Assembly: GCA_029961685.1 (NCBI GenBank)
Contig: JARWKL010000005.1
Coordinates: forward strand, 42,197,357 to 42,261,356
Source of the DNA: Aristolochia californica
Lineage: Eukaryota > Streptophyta > Magnoliopsida > Piperales > Aristolochiaceae
Reading direction: 5' to 3'
Length of the DNA stretch: 64,000 bases
In this document: piece after piece, positions 1-10,678 of the stretch
How positions within the stretch are numbered: position 1 is the stretch's first letter
Layout: every line of letters starts with the position of its first letter
Made by a program: the position numbers and the translations under genes
Notes under the pieces: model-generated
What the model saw: only the letters and a program-made list of their open reading frames with translations
Databases searched by the model: none
What the model was told of the DNA's origin: nothing

Positions 1-1240
1 CATTTTTGGCTTTAAGCTCATTGCAAGTTGGATTCAAGCTCCGATTGCAACTATGTGTAGCACATGGGCTCAACTCCTTCAGTAAATGGTCGACTTCAAC
101 TTTCAAAAAAAAAATTATTCCAATAATTTTTGCATGAATTTCACTTATAGACCATACTTACATAACTTAGTATATTATCATCAAAATATTGGTCATTAAT
201 GGAACTTTGAATCTCAATTCCCACATCTTTCTCATTCAAAATAAGTAAAAATATCTTTAATATTTTTATCGAATTAAATCCTTAAAACTTGTATTAGATA
301 AAATATACCATGATGATAAATGCAATTGCAACCAAATAATAAGCATGTTTTATTGGAAGGGTGAAAGAAACCATCTATCTGGTCTATCTTTAATGTTCGG
401 TTTGAATTAGGTCTCATTGGAATGGGGAAGAAAAATCATGTCTAGATCTTAAGCAGTGACTATGATAATGTTTTTGCTTAAAACAATTTTTTTTTTTACC
501 AATTAATGAGTTTCACAATAGTCTACAAAGTTTTTATCATGAACCAATTATTCATTTAATTTCAATTACAATATTTTTTTTGTCATGAATAAGATAGTTT
601 ATAATATTTTCATCATGAATTAATTATGTATTTAATTTAAGTAAAGTGATAAGAACTTATTTTTCTCTTTTTTCAACGATTAGTTAAGCAAAATTTGGAT
701 TAAGATAAATGGATTTTAATTTAAATTATGATTAACAATAATACATATTTCTATTTTTAAAATTTTAAACATTGTATATACTTTTGGTTTAGTATAAAAT
801 AGGGTTATCAAATTTTGATGAGACAAGCCGATCGAAATCCCCATTTCGTGTCTTCTATTTTTTCTTTCGATGTGAATAATTAAATGGTCATGGACAACTT
901 AAGAAATAAAAAATGCCCAAAAAATATAATTTAGTGAAAAATAATTACAAATACAAAAGAAATACAAAGTGTGATGAAGCAAGGTTGCACTATTTTGGAT
1001 CATGAATGGATTAAAATGGTCCTTTTTAAGCACATATAATCACCCTTTATGGATTGGGTTTTCTCAGCCTCTATGTTAATAGATAAGTGCATGATCTTAA
1101 TTACATCTCGAGGAGTGCATGAACATATTTATGTGACCTAAAATGTGAATAAATAAAAAAAACACTTTTCTTAAATCTTAATTACCAATGTGACCTCTCG
1201 CTTCTTTCATGTTTATGACCGAAATACCCCTATAAAAATT
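1..1240. other. AT-rich intergenic sequence, no gene seen
   Basis: Low-complexity AT-rich DNA with short homopolymer runs. All reading frames are short and none resembles a known family. I see no RNA gene, repeat boundary or promoter that I can support here. Confidence 0.6.
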
Positions 1241-1888
1241 GAAATAGTTTTTCCCATGGAAATTACCTGTGGTTTCTTGCGGCGCTTTTGCGTTCACCGG
1301 GCTGCGATCGTCTGAAGTCAACCCATCTTCGTCCCCGTTTCTGCCCACTTTTGCCACCATCGCGTTCTCACTCTTACCCCCTTCCTTCTTTTCCTCTTCC
1401 TCATGTCCAATCGTTAAATAACTACGTGATGGATCAACTGAGAAACCCCGCTTCCGGAGATTTTCGTAGACATGGACGTCTGGGAAGTTCTCCAGTTTTC
1501 TTCCCACTTCATGACTTACTAACCGCGAATCTGAACCTGTAAGCGTCAGAAGATTCAATTTCTTGGCGGTTCGACGCTCGGCTACGTTGTTGAGATTAGT
1601 TACCGTTTCTATGAACCAGACGCAAATTTCAACTCTATTACCTCCCGAGGGGAGCAAATTCTGCATCGTCTGCGTTCTGGGTGTCGACCTCGGTGGCGTA
1701 CGTTCACAAAGATTGTTAGTCAGTAGTTTCACCAGAAAGGAAGCGCCGTGGTGACGAGAGATTAGTAACAAGAAACGAATCACGAGTGCAGATTTGGTTG
1801 TTAATAACAGTGCTGGAACAAGGAAAAGTCTTCGAAAATGATCTGTTTCAATCGGTTAACATAAGTTACTAGGAGAAACGATCTGCAA
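1241..1888. other. Moderate-GC spacer with overlapping unsupported frames
   Basis: This stretch is less AT-rich than its surroundings and is open on both strands: a 201-codon frame on the minus strand (1178-1783, with no ATG at its upstream end) and two short plus-strand frames. None matches a family I recognise, and splice sites, codon periodicity and a start context are not convincing. It is probably a fragment of an old gene or promoter next to the retroelement that starts near 1.89 kb. Confidence 0.4.
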
Positions 1889-2036
1889 TTCTTATCTCCT
1901 CTACGTGTGTAGGAGGAATCCTGTTTCAATTGATTCAAAATACCTAAATTTATACAAGAATTCATGCATTTACAGCTTTCTTATGCATAGTTCATTTACA
2001 ACTATTACGCATTTATAGCTGTTTTATAGATTAACA

Positions 2037-3088
2037 CTCCCTCTCGAGATGGGAGGTAATGCGAATGATCCCAACTTGAACCAAATAACATATAAGTAGT
2101 AATAAGCTCTTCCATCATAAACTCCCAATTTGCTACAAATGGTGTATAGGATATTCTCGTATAAAATGTCAGTCTTCCACATCTTCCAACACTCCCCCTC
2201 ACGTTGGTGATCTCTTCCATGAGGCCAAGTTAGCATAAGATAAGTGAGGAAAAAATTACTCCAAGTTGTATGACATTGGTCCATACTCCAATCGTAACTC
2301 ATGCTGGATTTAAGATATACTCCTATCTTCTATAAACAGTGGGTCTATACGCAATGCTCATAAGTGTAATAAAACTTCTATATCACCGTGTCCCTCCACA
2401 GACAACGACTCTCAAATAGTAGGAGTAATAAATGCCAATTAAGGGGGGAAACAGGTACAAACTTTCAAAGGGTAGAAATGGGTAATAAAACATAAATCGA
2501 AACCAACCCCAAAGGACTTCCAACAAATATAATGATAATAATCACTAAAGTGGGTAATGCGTGTCATTCACAAGATAGCAATAAAATACCCAAGGGTACC
2601 AATAAAAGATAGAGTGGGTCAAGTCTATCGTTCACAAGACGACAATAAAATACCCACAAGTACCAATAAAAAGCCTTAAAAGACTTAAAACACCCATATA
2701 AATAAAATGGACGAACCAAAGCAATGCTTGAAAAGGGTTTAAGTGATAGTCAAGTAAAAGGATGGTAGGAGGAAAACAGCCAAATAACCAATGGGTAATA
2801 GGTAAAGAGAAAGAGAAGATGTTGAGGCCACCATGGATAATTCAAATATAAACCAATGCCGACAACAGTCAGCAAATAACAAACCCTATGCAAGCAACCA
2901 CGAAGTTCCTCTTCAAAAATAAAGTCTCAATCAAAGAGACACAATAGTAATAACGGAAATGGGTCAATATCAAAATAACATGTACCACATGTACAATTGT
3001 ATAACAATGGATAACCAGTAAATAATAAAAGTCCTTAAGAATAATAAGTCGTAGCGAATCCATTAGGAAGTGGTGTCCAAAGTAATAA
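2037..3088 (-). other. Non-coding interior of miniature LTR element 1
   Basis: This is the interior between purine tract and primer-binding site. It contains no open frame longer than about 90 codons and no retroviral protein motif. The stretch around 2190-2300 (CTCCCCCTCACG, then a recognisable block ending near the AAGTTGTAT motif) is repeated with drift at about 11050-11140, which ties the two elements to one family. Confidence 0.55.
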
Positions 3089-3207
3089 ACTCTGATACCA
3101 TGTTAAAAACGGGAAAAAAGTATTTTCTAGAATCTTGTTTCAATTGATTCAAAGCAACCTAAATTTATACAAGGAATCACGTTTACAACTTTCTTACATG
3201 TTTACAG

Positions 3208-3216
3208 TTATATCTA
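3208..3216. repeat. Left 9-bp target-site duplication of the MULE
   Basis: TTATATCTA immediately before the terminal inverted repeat; the identical 9-mer follows the right end at 6136-6144. Joining across the element restores a continuous LTR sequence like the copy at 1.9-2.0 kb. Confidence 0.9.
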
Positions 3217-6135
3217 GGGAATTTTACCAAAATACCGGTTTTAAATAACTTATTTATGAAAATAACGAAGACCACAAATTATTTACAAAACTACCGAACT
3301 TTGACCGGTCCACCGTATATGTGGACAGTCAAAGGTGACACGTAAGCTTTGACTGTTTACGTGTCGCTCCATCATCAGTAGATGAACACATAGACTGCCA
3401 CGTCATTATTATTGACACATCATTCGCCACGTCATGATAAAATTTTGAATAAATTTAAAAAAAATTAAAAAATCACATACACTTTTTATTACCTTATATC
3501 TAAAATAAAAAATTATTTAAAAAATTAATAAACAATTAAAAAATTAACTCTTACTTACTTAACACCATTTAATATCAATTAAAATATTTATTAATTAAAA
3601 AAATTATCGTTATACTTTTTATTTCTTCATATTTTACAAAATAAAATAAAATAAGTAAATTAATTAGATTTAAAATATTTATAAATTAAAAAAATACAAA
3701 AAAAATATTTTAGAGTTTAAAAATACTTTATTTGTATATTTTATCACCTTATTTACGAAATAATAATATTTACAAATTTTAAATATTTATAAATTTAAAA
3801 AATCTTACTCTTAAGTCTTACCCATATATTATCGATTTAAAATATTTAAAATTTTTAAAAAAATACAAAAAAACTATTTTAGAGTTTAAAAATATAATTT
3901 ATTTGTATATTTTTATCACCTTATTTATAAAATAATATTTAGAAATTTTAAATATTTATAAATAAAAATAATCTAACTCTTACCCATTTACTATGGATTT
4001 AAAATATTTATAAATATTTTTTTTATTTTTAAGTCTTACCCATATATTATCTATTTAAAATATTTATAAATAGAAAAAAATTTACTCTTAAATCTTACCC
4101 ATATATTATCCATTTAAAATATTTATAAATTAAAAAAATATACAAAAAAAATTGTTTTAGATTTTAAAAATATAATTTATTTGTATACTTTTTATCACCT
4201 TATTTACAAAATAATAAATTATTAAAAAATATATTATTTAATTAAAAATCTTACAAAACTTTACAATAATTTTAATTTGGCAAAAAATTTATTAACATAA
4301 AATCAGAAATTAAACAGTAAATCCATAAAAATCAATACAGTAATTAAACACCTAAATTCAAATTAATATTATAATTAAATAAAATAATTCTATTCAATTA
4401 ACAAAAAGGGGAAGGGAAAGAACATCGGCGGCGAGAGGATGAACAGAGGGTTGAGCGGAGGGCGTCGAGGGCGAGGCCGAGCGGCGGCAGCGGGGACGAG
4501 GCCGAGGCAGAGCAGCGGCCGCAAGCGATTTTCTCCTCCACGATTTTCTCCTCGCCTCTCGTCTCGGCTGCTCTCCTCTCGTCGCTCGCCTTCTGCCGCC
4601 TCCCCTGCTGCCGCTCACCTCCCCTGTTGCCGCTCGCCTCCCCTGTTGCCGCCGCTCGGCCTCGGCCGCTCGCCTGCGGCCTCTGCTCTGCCTCGGCCTC
4701 GACCTCGCCCCTATTGCCGCCGCTCGGCCTCGCCCTCGACGCCCTCCGCTCAACCACTCTCTCTTCGTCTCAGCCTTATCATTCGTTCTTTTTCTCCGTT
4801 CCCCTCTGTTCATCCTCTCGCCGCCGACGTTCTTTCCCTTCCCCTTTCCTCTCGCCGCCGACGCTCTTTCCCTTCCCCTTTGTTCGTCCCGGCCATTCTC
4901 TCAAAACCTTGGGGTGATTTTTTAGGGTTTTTGTTAATTGGATAGAATTATTGTATTTAATTATAATATTAATTTGAATTTAGGTGTTTAATTACTGTAT
5001 TGATTTTTATGTGATTTACTGTTTAATTTCTGATTTTATTTTAATAAAATTTTTGCCAAATTAAAATTATTGTAAAGTTTTGTAAGATTTTTAATTAAAT
5101 AATATATTTTTTAATAATTTATTATTTTGTAAATAAGGTGATAAAAAGTATACAAATAAATTATATTTTTAAAATCTAAAACAATTTTTTTGTATATATT
5201 TTTTAATTTATAAATATTTTAAATGGATAATATATGGGTAAGATTTAAGAGTAAATTTTTTTCTATTTATAAATATTTTAAATAGATAATATACGGGTAA
5301 GACTTAAAAATAAAAAAAATTATTTATAAATATTTTAAATCCATAGTAAATGGGTAAGAGTTAGATTATTTTTATTTATAAATATTTAAAATTTCTAAAT
5401 ATTATTTTATAAATAAGGTGATAAAAATATACAAATAAATTATATTTTTAAACTCTAAAATAGTTTTTTTGTATTTTTTTAAAAATTTTAAATATTTTAA
5501 ATCGATAATATATGGGTAAGACTTAAGAGTAAGATTTTTTAAATTTATAAATATTTAAAATTTGTAAATATTATTATTTTGTAAATAAGGTGATAAAAAT
5601 ATACAAATAAATTGTATTTTTAACTCTAAAATATTTTTTTTGTATTTTTTAATTTATAAATATTTTAAATCTAATTAATTTACTTATTTTATTTTATTTT
5701 GTAAAATATGAAGAAATAAAAAGTATAACGATAATTTTTTTAATTAATAAATATTTTAATTGATATTAAATGGTGTTAAATAAGTAAGAGTTAATTTTTT
5801 AATTGTTTATTAATTTTTTAAATAATTTTTTATTTTAGATATAAGGTAATAAAAAGTGTATGTGATTTTTTAATTTTTTTTAATTTATTCAAAATTTTAT
5901 CATGTAATGACGTGGCAAATGACGTGTCAATAATAATGACGTGGCAGTCTATGTATTCATCTACAGCATCGCTCTGATGATGGAGCGACACGTAAGCAGT
6001 CAAAGCTTACGTGTCACCTTTGACTGTCCACATATACAGTGGACCGGTCAAAGTTCGGTAGTTTTGTAAATAATTTGTGGTCTTCGTTATTTTCATAAAT
6101 AAATTGTTTAAAACCGGTATTTTGGTAAAATTCCC
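3217..6135. mobile_element. Foldback Mutator-like element, 2.9 kb, near-complete palindrome
   Basis: The element begins GGGAATTTTACCAAAATACC at 3217 and ends with its inverse complement at 6135. It is flanked by perfect 9-bp duplications TTATATCTA (3208-3216 and 6136-6144). A 9-bp duplication is the hallmark of the Mutator superfamily. The inverted arms are very long: about 1.3 kb on the left (to about 4528) and about 1.46 kb on the right (from about 4670), around a loop of roughly 140 bp. The outer arms are AT-rich; the inner arms and loop (4425-4900) are very GC- and CpG-rich. The arms differ by a few insertions on the right, including a 34-bp tandem copy and an insertion of about 47 bp. 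No transposase is present, so it is non-autonomous. It split the LTR of the retroelement and is therefore younger than it. Confidence 0.9.
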
Positions 6136-6144
6136 TTATATCTA
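6136..6144. repeat. Right 9-bp target-site duplication of the MULE
   Basis: TTATATCTA immediately after the right terminal inverted repeat, identical to 3208-3216. Confidence 0.9.
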
Positions 6145-6176
6145 TTACGGGTTTACAACTGTTTTACAGATTAACA

Positions 6177-7726
6177 ACTCTCTGTGTCAAATACGACTCA
6201 CAAAAAAGCTTATCGAGGAATCGTAATATTTCTTCCTAGATCTCTTTGTTGTCAATGGTGATGCTCCACACTTTCAGCGATCCAATGCTTGTTCTCACTG
6301 TCATCACCAACCCCACGGAATGATGAGCTAAACAATGAAAAAAAGGAAAACCCTTTACAAAATTTTCTGCGGTGGTTAATGGCCGGCGCGGAAAAGACAG
6401 AGTTAAAGGTCTTCGAGGGATGATGACCCACGCCATTGACGAACCTCACATCGCACATAAAACGGAAAAAAACAAGTGGAAGACGTTAGATGATGTTGTA
6501 ATCACTTCCCCGAAACTGGGGCAGGAGCAACAGGAAAAATGTAATGAAACGGAATGACTTGATGTAACTATGTACGTTTCACGAATTCAATTTATATAAC
6601 CATAATCCAGGAGAAAGGATACGAAATTTCTCTTTTTCCCTTTTCGGTTTTATAATCAAGAATCACCAGTCGATCATTACATGTTGAACACTCTCACAGA
6701 GAATAATCATAGTTAAAAACTAACTGAAAAAACCTGGAGCAGTTAGATATGCACGGCATGCCTGTCTCACGATTTAGGAATTCAAGCTGGAGATTTGTAA
6801 GAAAGAGAGGGAGAGATAGAACCAGGTACAAAAATCAAATTTTCTAGTTATTACCCGGAGTAATCAAGTGCCGGCCATCACATTAAGGCGGAATTCTCGA
6901 CAACCTGTTTATGATTGGCCGGTAAACAGGGGACAAGAAACGAATTTCCAGAATCCTCACCAGTTAATTGCTTAATTTCAGACAAAAAATACTCCAGGAC
7001 AAGAAGGCTATCCACACGTTTTTGTTTTTGATGTTACTCTTTCAGGCGTCTGGGACCCTGACTCCCACCAAGTCGAAAAGCATCCATTAATTTATCCATC
7101 ATCAAACGCGGTTCATAGGGGTCCGCTCGTCATTTCCTGCTCGCTATGGCCGCACCTCCGGCGGGAAAACGACGAGACGGAAACGACCCGCAGGTTGCAG
7201 AATCGCCAGCGGAAGTTCGATTCCTTCGCTGCGCTATATCTCCGTTCTCCATTAATGAAGTTTTGAAAAATCGTGACAACTTCACGCTGCGTTTTTGCAC
7301 CAGAAAAGACGCGTTAGAGGGATATGGATTACAGAATTTTTGTAGCAGAACTGGTACTGTAGAATAATGGTTTCTGAATGATCCCGTTTCATTCAGTTTC
7401 AAATCGGAACTAAAATTAGAGCCGCCCACGGCCTTGTTCCATCTCAAAAAATGTTTAATTTCTCACAAATATAGTCATTATTTGGGTTTTCTGGACGGCG
7501 TTTCAAGGTTTCAGCATCATGAGACGCCCGCAAGAGGAAACGGATGTCAAAAGGGAGGCTATTTGAGGTTGAAACCCCGACACGGGGTAACAAACAACAG
7601 ACCAGTAAAGGAGAAGAACACAAAGAACATGAGGAGAAATAAGTCATTTCATTCTATTCACACGTAGACAGATTCGAATAGTCAACGCTGTATTTTTTAC
7701 TGTGTCACACGGACGAGCTTCGTCTC
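6177..7726. other. Intergenic spacer upstream of EXO70
   Basis: Mixed-composition spacer between the nested transposon and the EXO70 promoter. Short frames on both strands (for example from the ATG at 7146, 73 codons) resemble nothing I know and overlap each other. No RNA gene or complete mobile element is visible. Confidence 0.5.
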
Positions 7727-7734
7727 TATATATA
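7727..7734 (+). promoter_or_regulatory. Probable TATA box of the EXO70 gene
   Basis: TATATATA lies 163 bp upstream of the first in-frame ATG and is followed by a C-rich stretch and a pyrimidine-rich leader. Position and context fit a plant core promoter, with transcription starting near 7760. This is inferred from sequence only. Confidence 0.6.
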
Positions 7735-7896
7735 CACCCCTTCGCCTCTCTCGACTGGTTTTACAAAGCGAGCGATAGCCGACCAAGAGAGAGCAGTACC
7801 AGCGAAAGCTTCCGTTTCTTTTTCGCTCTTCAGTCTCTCTGAACCCAAAATTTCCCCAGTTTGATATTATTCGTTCTGGCGCATTTTCGACATCTG

Positions 7897-9774
7897 ATGC
7901 CTCGTAAGGGAATGAGGAGCTTCTTCTTTTCTTCTCCTAAGAGAACCGCGACCACCGCCAATATGGCTCCCTCGTCCCCCAGGATCACCTTCTCGGAATA
8001 TCTGATCGAGAATGATGTCTCCGCCGCGGAAGAGATTATCACCAAGTGGGATATCGACTCTTCCCCCTACGCCAAAATCACTTCGCTTTTCTACGACAAC
8101 CGCGGGGAAGCCATGGAGTTTATCAAATCGGTGAGCAATTTGCAACATGCGATGCAAGTCTATGTATCCGCAGACTCCAGCTCTGAGAAGATTATTCGAG
8201 CTCAGAGCTTGATGCAGACGGCGATGAAGAGACTGGAGAAGGAGTTTTATCAAATACTAGCGGCTAATCGGGATTATCTTGATCCGGAGTCTATGTCGGA
8301 GAGGTCTTCCTCCAATACCACCGTCTCTAGTATCTCGGATATTGAGGATGATTTTGCCTCCGAGGACGACGTGCAGATTGCCGGGAATTCCATCCAGGAA
8401 GTTGAGAGAGTTTCTTCTATGGTGATGTCGGATCTCCGAGCCATTGCTGAGTGTATGATACAGTCCGGTTACGGGAAGGAGTGCGTGAGAATCTACAAAA
8501 TTGTCAGAAAGTCGATCGTGGATGAAGGCCTGTACCGCCTGGGGTTCGCAAGGATGAGTTCTCATCAGCTTCAGAAGCTGGATTGGGAAAGTCTCGAGCA
8601 TAAAATCAAAGTCTGGTTGCACGCGGTGAAAATCGCCAGCAGGACGCTCTTCACCGGAGAGCGAATCCTCTGCGATCACGTCTTCGACACCTCCGGCAAT
8701 ATCAAAGAATCTTGCTTCTCTGAAATCGCCAAAGAAGCGGCCGTGAACCTCTTCGCCTTCGCTGAATCCGTCACCAAATGCAAAAAGTCGCCGGAAAAGA
8801 TGTTCCGGTTCTTGGACATGTACGACGCCATCGCCGAGCTCTGGCCGGACATAGAGTCGACCTTCTCCTACGAAACCACCTCCGCCGTCCGAATCCAGGC
8901 CGTTAACGCGCTGATCAAGATCGGAGAATCCGTCCGTGCCATGATTGCCGATTTCGAAACGACGATCCAGAAGGACTCCTCCAAGTCGCCGGTGCCAGGC
9001 GGCGGACTCCACCCATTAACCCGATACGTCATGAACTATGTCAGCTTCCTCGCCGACTACAACGGGATTCTCGTTGACATTCTCGCCGACTGGCCTTTAC
9101 CCGTGAAGACTCCACCGATGGTCGCCTTAATTTCTGACGATTCCAGCAGCTTCTCCTCAGAAAATCCGTTCTACCCCTCGACAGTCCGTCTCGCATGGAT
9201 CATCCTCGTCCTCCTCTGCAAGCTCGACGGCAAAGCCGAGCTACACAAAGACGTCCCACTCGCTTATCTCTTCCTACTAAACAATCTCCAGTACGTCATC
9301 ACCAAGGTAAAGAATTGCAATCTGCGGCTAATTCTTGGAGAAGACTGGATCACCAAACACGAAGAGAAGGTGAGAGCATACGTGGCCAACTACGAAAGAC
9401 AGGCGTGGCAAAAAGTTCAGATGGCGCTGCCCGACGATCCGGCAGGCCAACAGCTCTCCTCCGACAAGGTAAAAGAAGGTTTCCGGCGATTCAACCTAGA
9501 GTTCGAGGAAGCGTACCGGCGGCATTCGGGATGGCTGGTGCCGGACCGGAAACTTAGGGACGATATCAAGATCTCGTTAGCGAGGAAGATCGTGCCGAAA
9601 TACAGGGAATTTTACGCCAAGTACAGGATGACGCTGAGAAATGAGAGAGGGTTGGAAGTGACAGTAAGGTTCCTGCCGGAGGACTTGGAGAACTACTTGT
9701 CTGACTTGTTTCACGGCGACGACGTCTTGGGATCCTCGACGCCATTGCATCAACCAGGCCGGAGATCCCAATGA
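7897..9774 (+). CDS. EXO70: EXO70 exocyst subunit, probably EXO70H clade
   Basis: Intronless gene for a 625-residue protein (620 if the second in-frame ATG at 7912, giving MRSFFFSSP, is used). EXO70 proteins are rod-shaped helical subunits of the exocyst, which tethers secretory vesicles to the plasma membrane through phosphoinositide binding. The N-terminus is Ser-rich, followed by a helical region (SEYLIENDVSAAEEIITKWD), an acidic/serine linker around 110-150 (SERSSSNTTVSSISDIEDDF), and the conserved C-terminal domain with HPLTRYVMNYVSFLADY and, near residues 559-568, KIVPKYREFY, a family signature. The lack of introns, the MRSFFF-type start and the sequence pattern favour the expanded plant EXO70H group over the intron-rich EXO70A; the exact orthologue is not certain. 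The frame opens further upstream only through non-ATG codons. A clean TATA box lies 163 bp upstream. The C-terminal tail after the LSDLF motif is short and not conserved. Confidence 0.93.
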   Translation: MPRKGMRSFFFSSPKRTATTANMAPSSPRITFSEYLIENDVSAAEEIITKWDIDSSPYAKITSLFYDNRGEAMEFIKSVSNLQHAMQVYVSADSSSEKIIRAQSLMQTAMKRLEKEFYQILAANRDYLDPESMSERSSSNTTVSSISDIEDDFASEDDVQIAGNSIQEVERVSSMVMSDLRAIAECMIQSGYGKECVRIYKIVRKSIVDEGLYRLGFARMSSHQLQKLDWESLEHKIKVWLHAVKIASRTLFTGERILCDHVFDTSGNIKESCFSEIAKEAAVNLFAFAESVTKCKKSPEKMFRFLDMYDAIAELWPDIESTFSYETTSAVRIQAVNALIKIGESVRAMIADFETTIQKDSSKSPVPGGGLHPLTRYVMNYVSFLADYNGILVDILADWPLPVKTPPMVALISDDSSSFSSENPFYPSTVRLAWIILVLLCKLDGKAELHKDVPLAYLFLLNNLQYVITKVKNCNLRLILGEDWITKHEEKVRAYVANYERQAWQKVQMALPDDPAGQQLSSDKVKEGFRRFNLEFEEAYRRHSGWLVPDRKLRDDIKISLARKIVPKYREFYAKYRMTLRNERGLEVTVRFLPEDLENYLSDLFHGDDVLGSSTPLHQPGRRSQ

Positions 9775-9925
9775 GAGAGGGGTTGAGGGAAAGTAAACTT
9801 TTTACATCTTTCAGTATCTTTTTCCGGGCGATGTAAAATGGAAAATTCCGATAAGACATAACGAGTTCATACGCTGTATTTCATAGATCATATGTTTATT
9901 GGTTGCAGCTGGAAAATGGTCTATT

Positions 9926-9955
9926 CTCTTCTCTTCTCTTCTCTTCTCTTCTCTT
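9926..9955. repeat. TTCTC/CTCTT pentanucleotide microsatellite
   Basis: About six tandem copies of a TTCTC-type unit in the 3' flank of EXO70, about 150 bp after its stop codon. Simple-sequence repeat with no coding content. Confidence 0.85.
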
Positions 9956-10678
9956 TTGAAAATCTTATCAAGATAGGAACACATCTCCCCATTGACATGG
10001 GATTTCTCGTTTAAATTTTAAGTAAAAGATTCTACTGGCCGTCTCTGCATGGCCGAGACAAATGTACGGGACGGAGGAATCTTCCATCGTCAGCTCATGA
10101 GGAACCACAAAAATTTCTAGTTCCCTGCAAATAAGATTTCGGATGTCGATTAGAAAACTCTTTTGAGAGCATTCTGTCTCCTTCGCTACCAAAACTCAAA
10201 TTTGTCTGTGGTGCAGATTTTGTGGCTTTTATTGATTCTGGAGAGAACCGATCACGACTACCAAAATGACTCGACTCCAGACACACCTCGGAGTCATCTC
10301 AAAGCTGCTGTTGATTAATGGGTATTAATGGATATAAGCGTGAATGAATGCACAGGTCCGAAGCAAAGTGAGGTCAATCTCTACCAAATCGGCCAAAAAT
10401 TTCAAAATTCATTAATGGAAAGGTGCTTCTCTGATTCCTGAGGCCACAGTTGCGAATGCTTCTCATCATATCAGAAAAGCTGTCACTTCGGCACAACTTC
10501 GATTACGTTCCCATTAGTGATTTCGATTTCTGCAGTGAAAATTGTAGCGGAAGACGGACAGGCAAATCAATCAGTTGTTGGTATTAGTGCGGTAAATATA
10601 AAATACACCGCAATTTTTTGTTTTAATGCCCAAAATGAAAAATATTTTGAGAGAAAACATTACTTTTTATAATATATT
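9956..10678. other. Spacer downstream of EXO70, partly duplicated at 14.0 kb
   Basis: No gene is seen. The part from about 10360 to 10560 resembles 13995-14170: both carry a GGTCAATCTCTACCAA block, an ATTCATT..AATGG block and a TGATTTC.ATTTCTGC block in the same order. It looks like an old duplication or two copies of one uncharacterised repeat. Confidence 0.45.

Larger units (their letters stand above)
1889..6176 (-). mobile_element. Miniature LTR retroelement 1 (nested host of the MULE)
   Basis: Two related terminal repeats lie in direct orientation. The left one ends at 2036 with TTAACA. The right one runs from TGTTAAAAAC at 3101 to TTAACA at 6176 and is about 148 bp once the inserted element is removed. 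On the minus strand the right LTR is followed by TGGTATCAGAG (complement at 3090-3100), the primer-binding site for initiator tRNA-Met. A purine-rich tract precedes the other LTR. The roughly 1.06-kb interior has no gag or pol, so the element is non-autonomous (TRIM-like). The left LTR's outer edge and the target duplication could not be fixed; 1889 is inferred from LTR length. Interior sequence is shared with the element at 10.7-12.9 kb. Confidence 0.65.

Noticed and set aside
1178..1783. 201-codon open frame on the minus strand
   Set aside because: It has no ATG at its beginning, overlaps two open frames on the other strand and resembles no family. It probably results from moderate GC content.
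4394..4945. Several overlapping Arg/Ala- and Pro/Ser-rich frames up to 168 codons
   Set aside because: They lie in the CpG-rich palindrome core, where stop codons are rare on both strands; composition alone explains them.
7146..7367. 73-codon frame with ATG upstream of EXO70
   Set aside because: Overlaps a minus-strand frame of similar length; no homology and no promoter in a fitting place.
8257..9012. 251-codon antisense frame inside EXO70
   Set aside because: Shadow of a GC-rich coding sequence; no family resemblance, and the sense strand encodes a clear EXO70.
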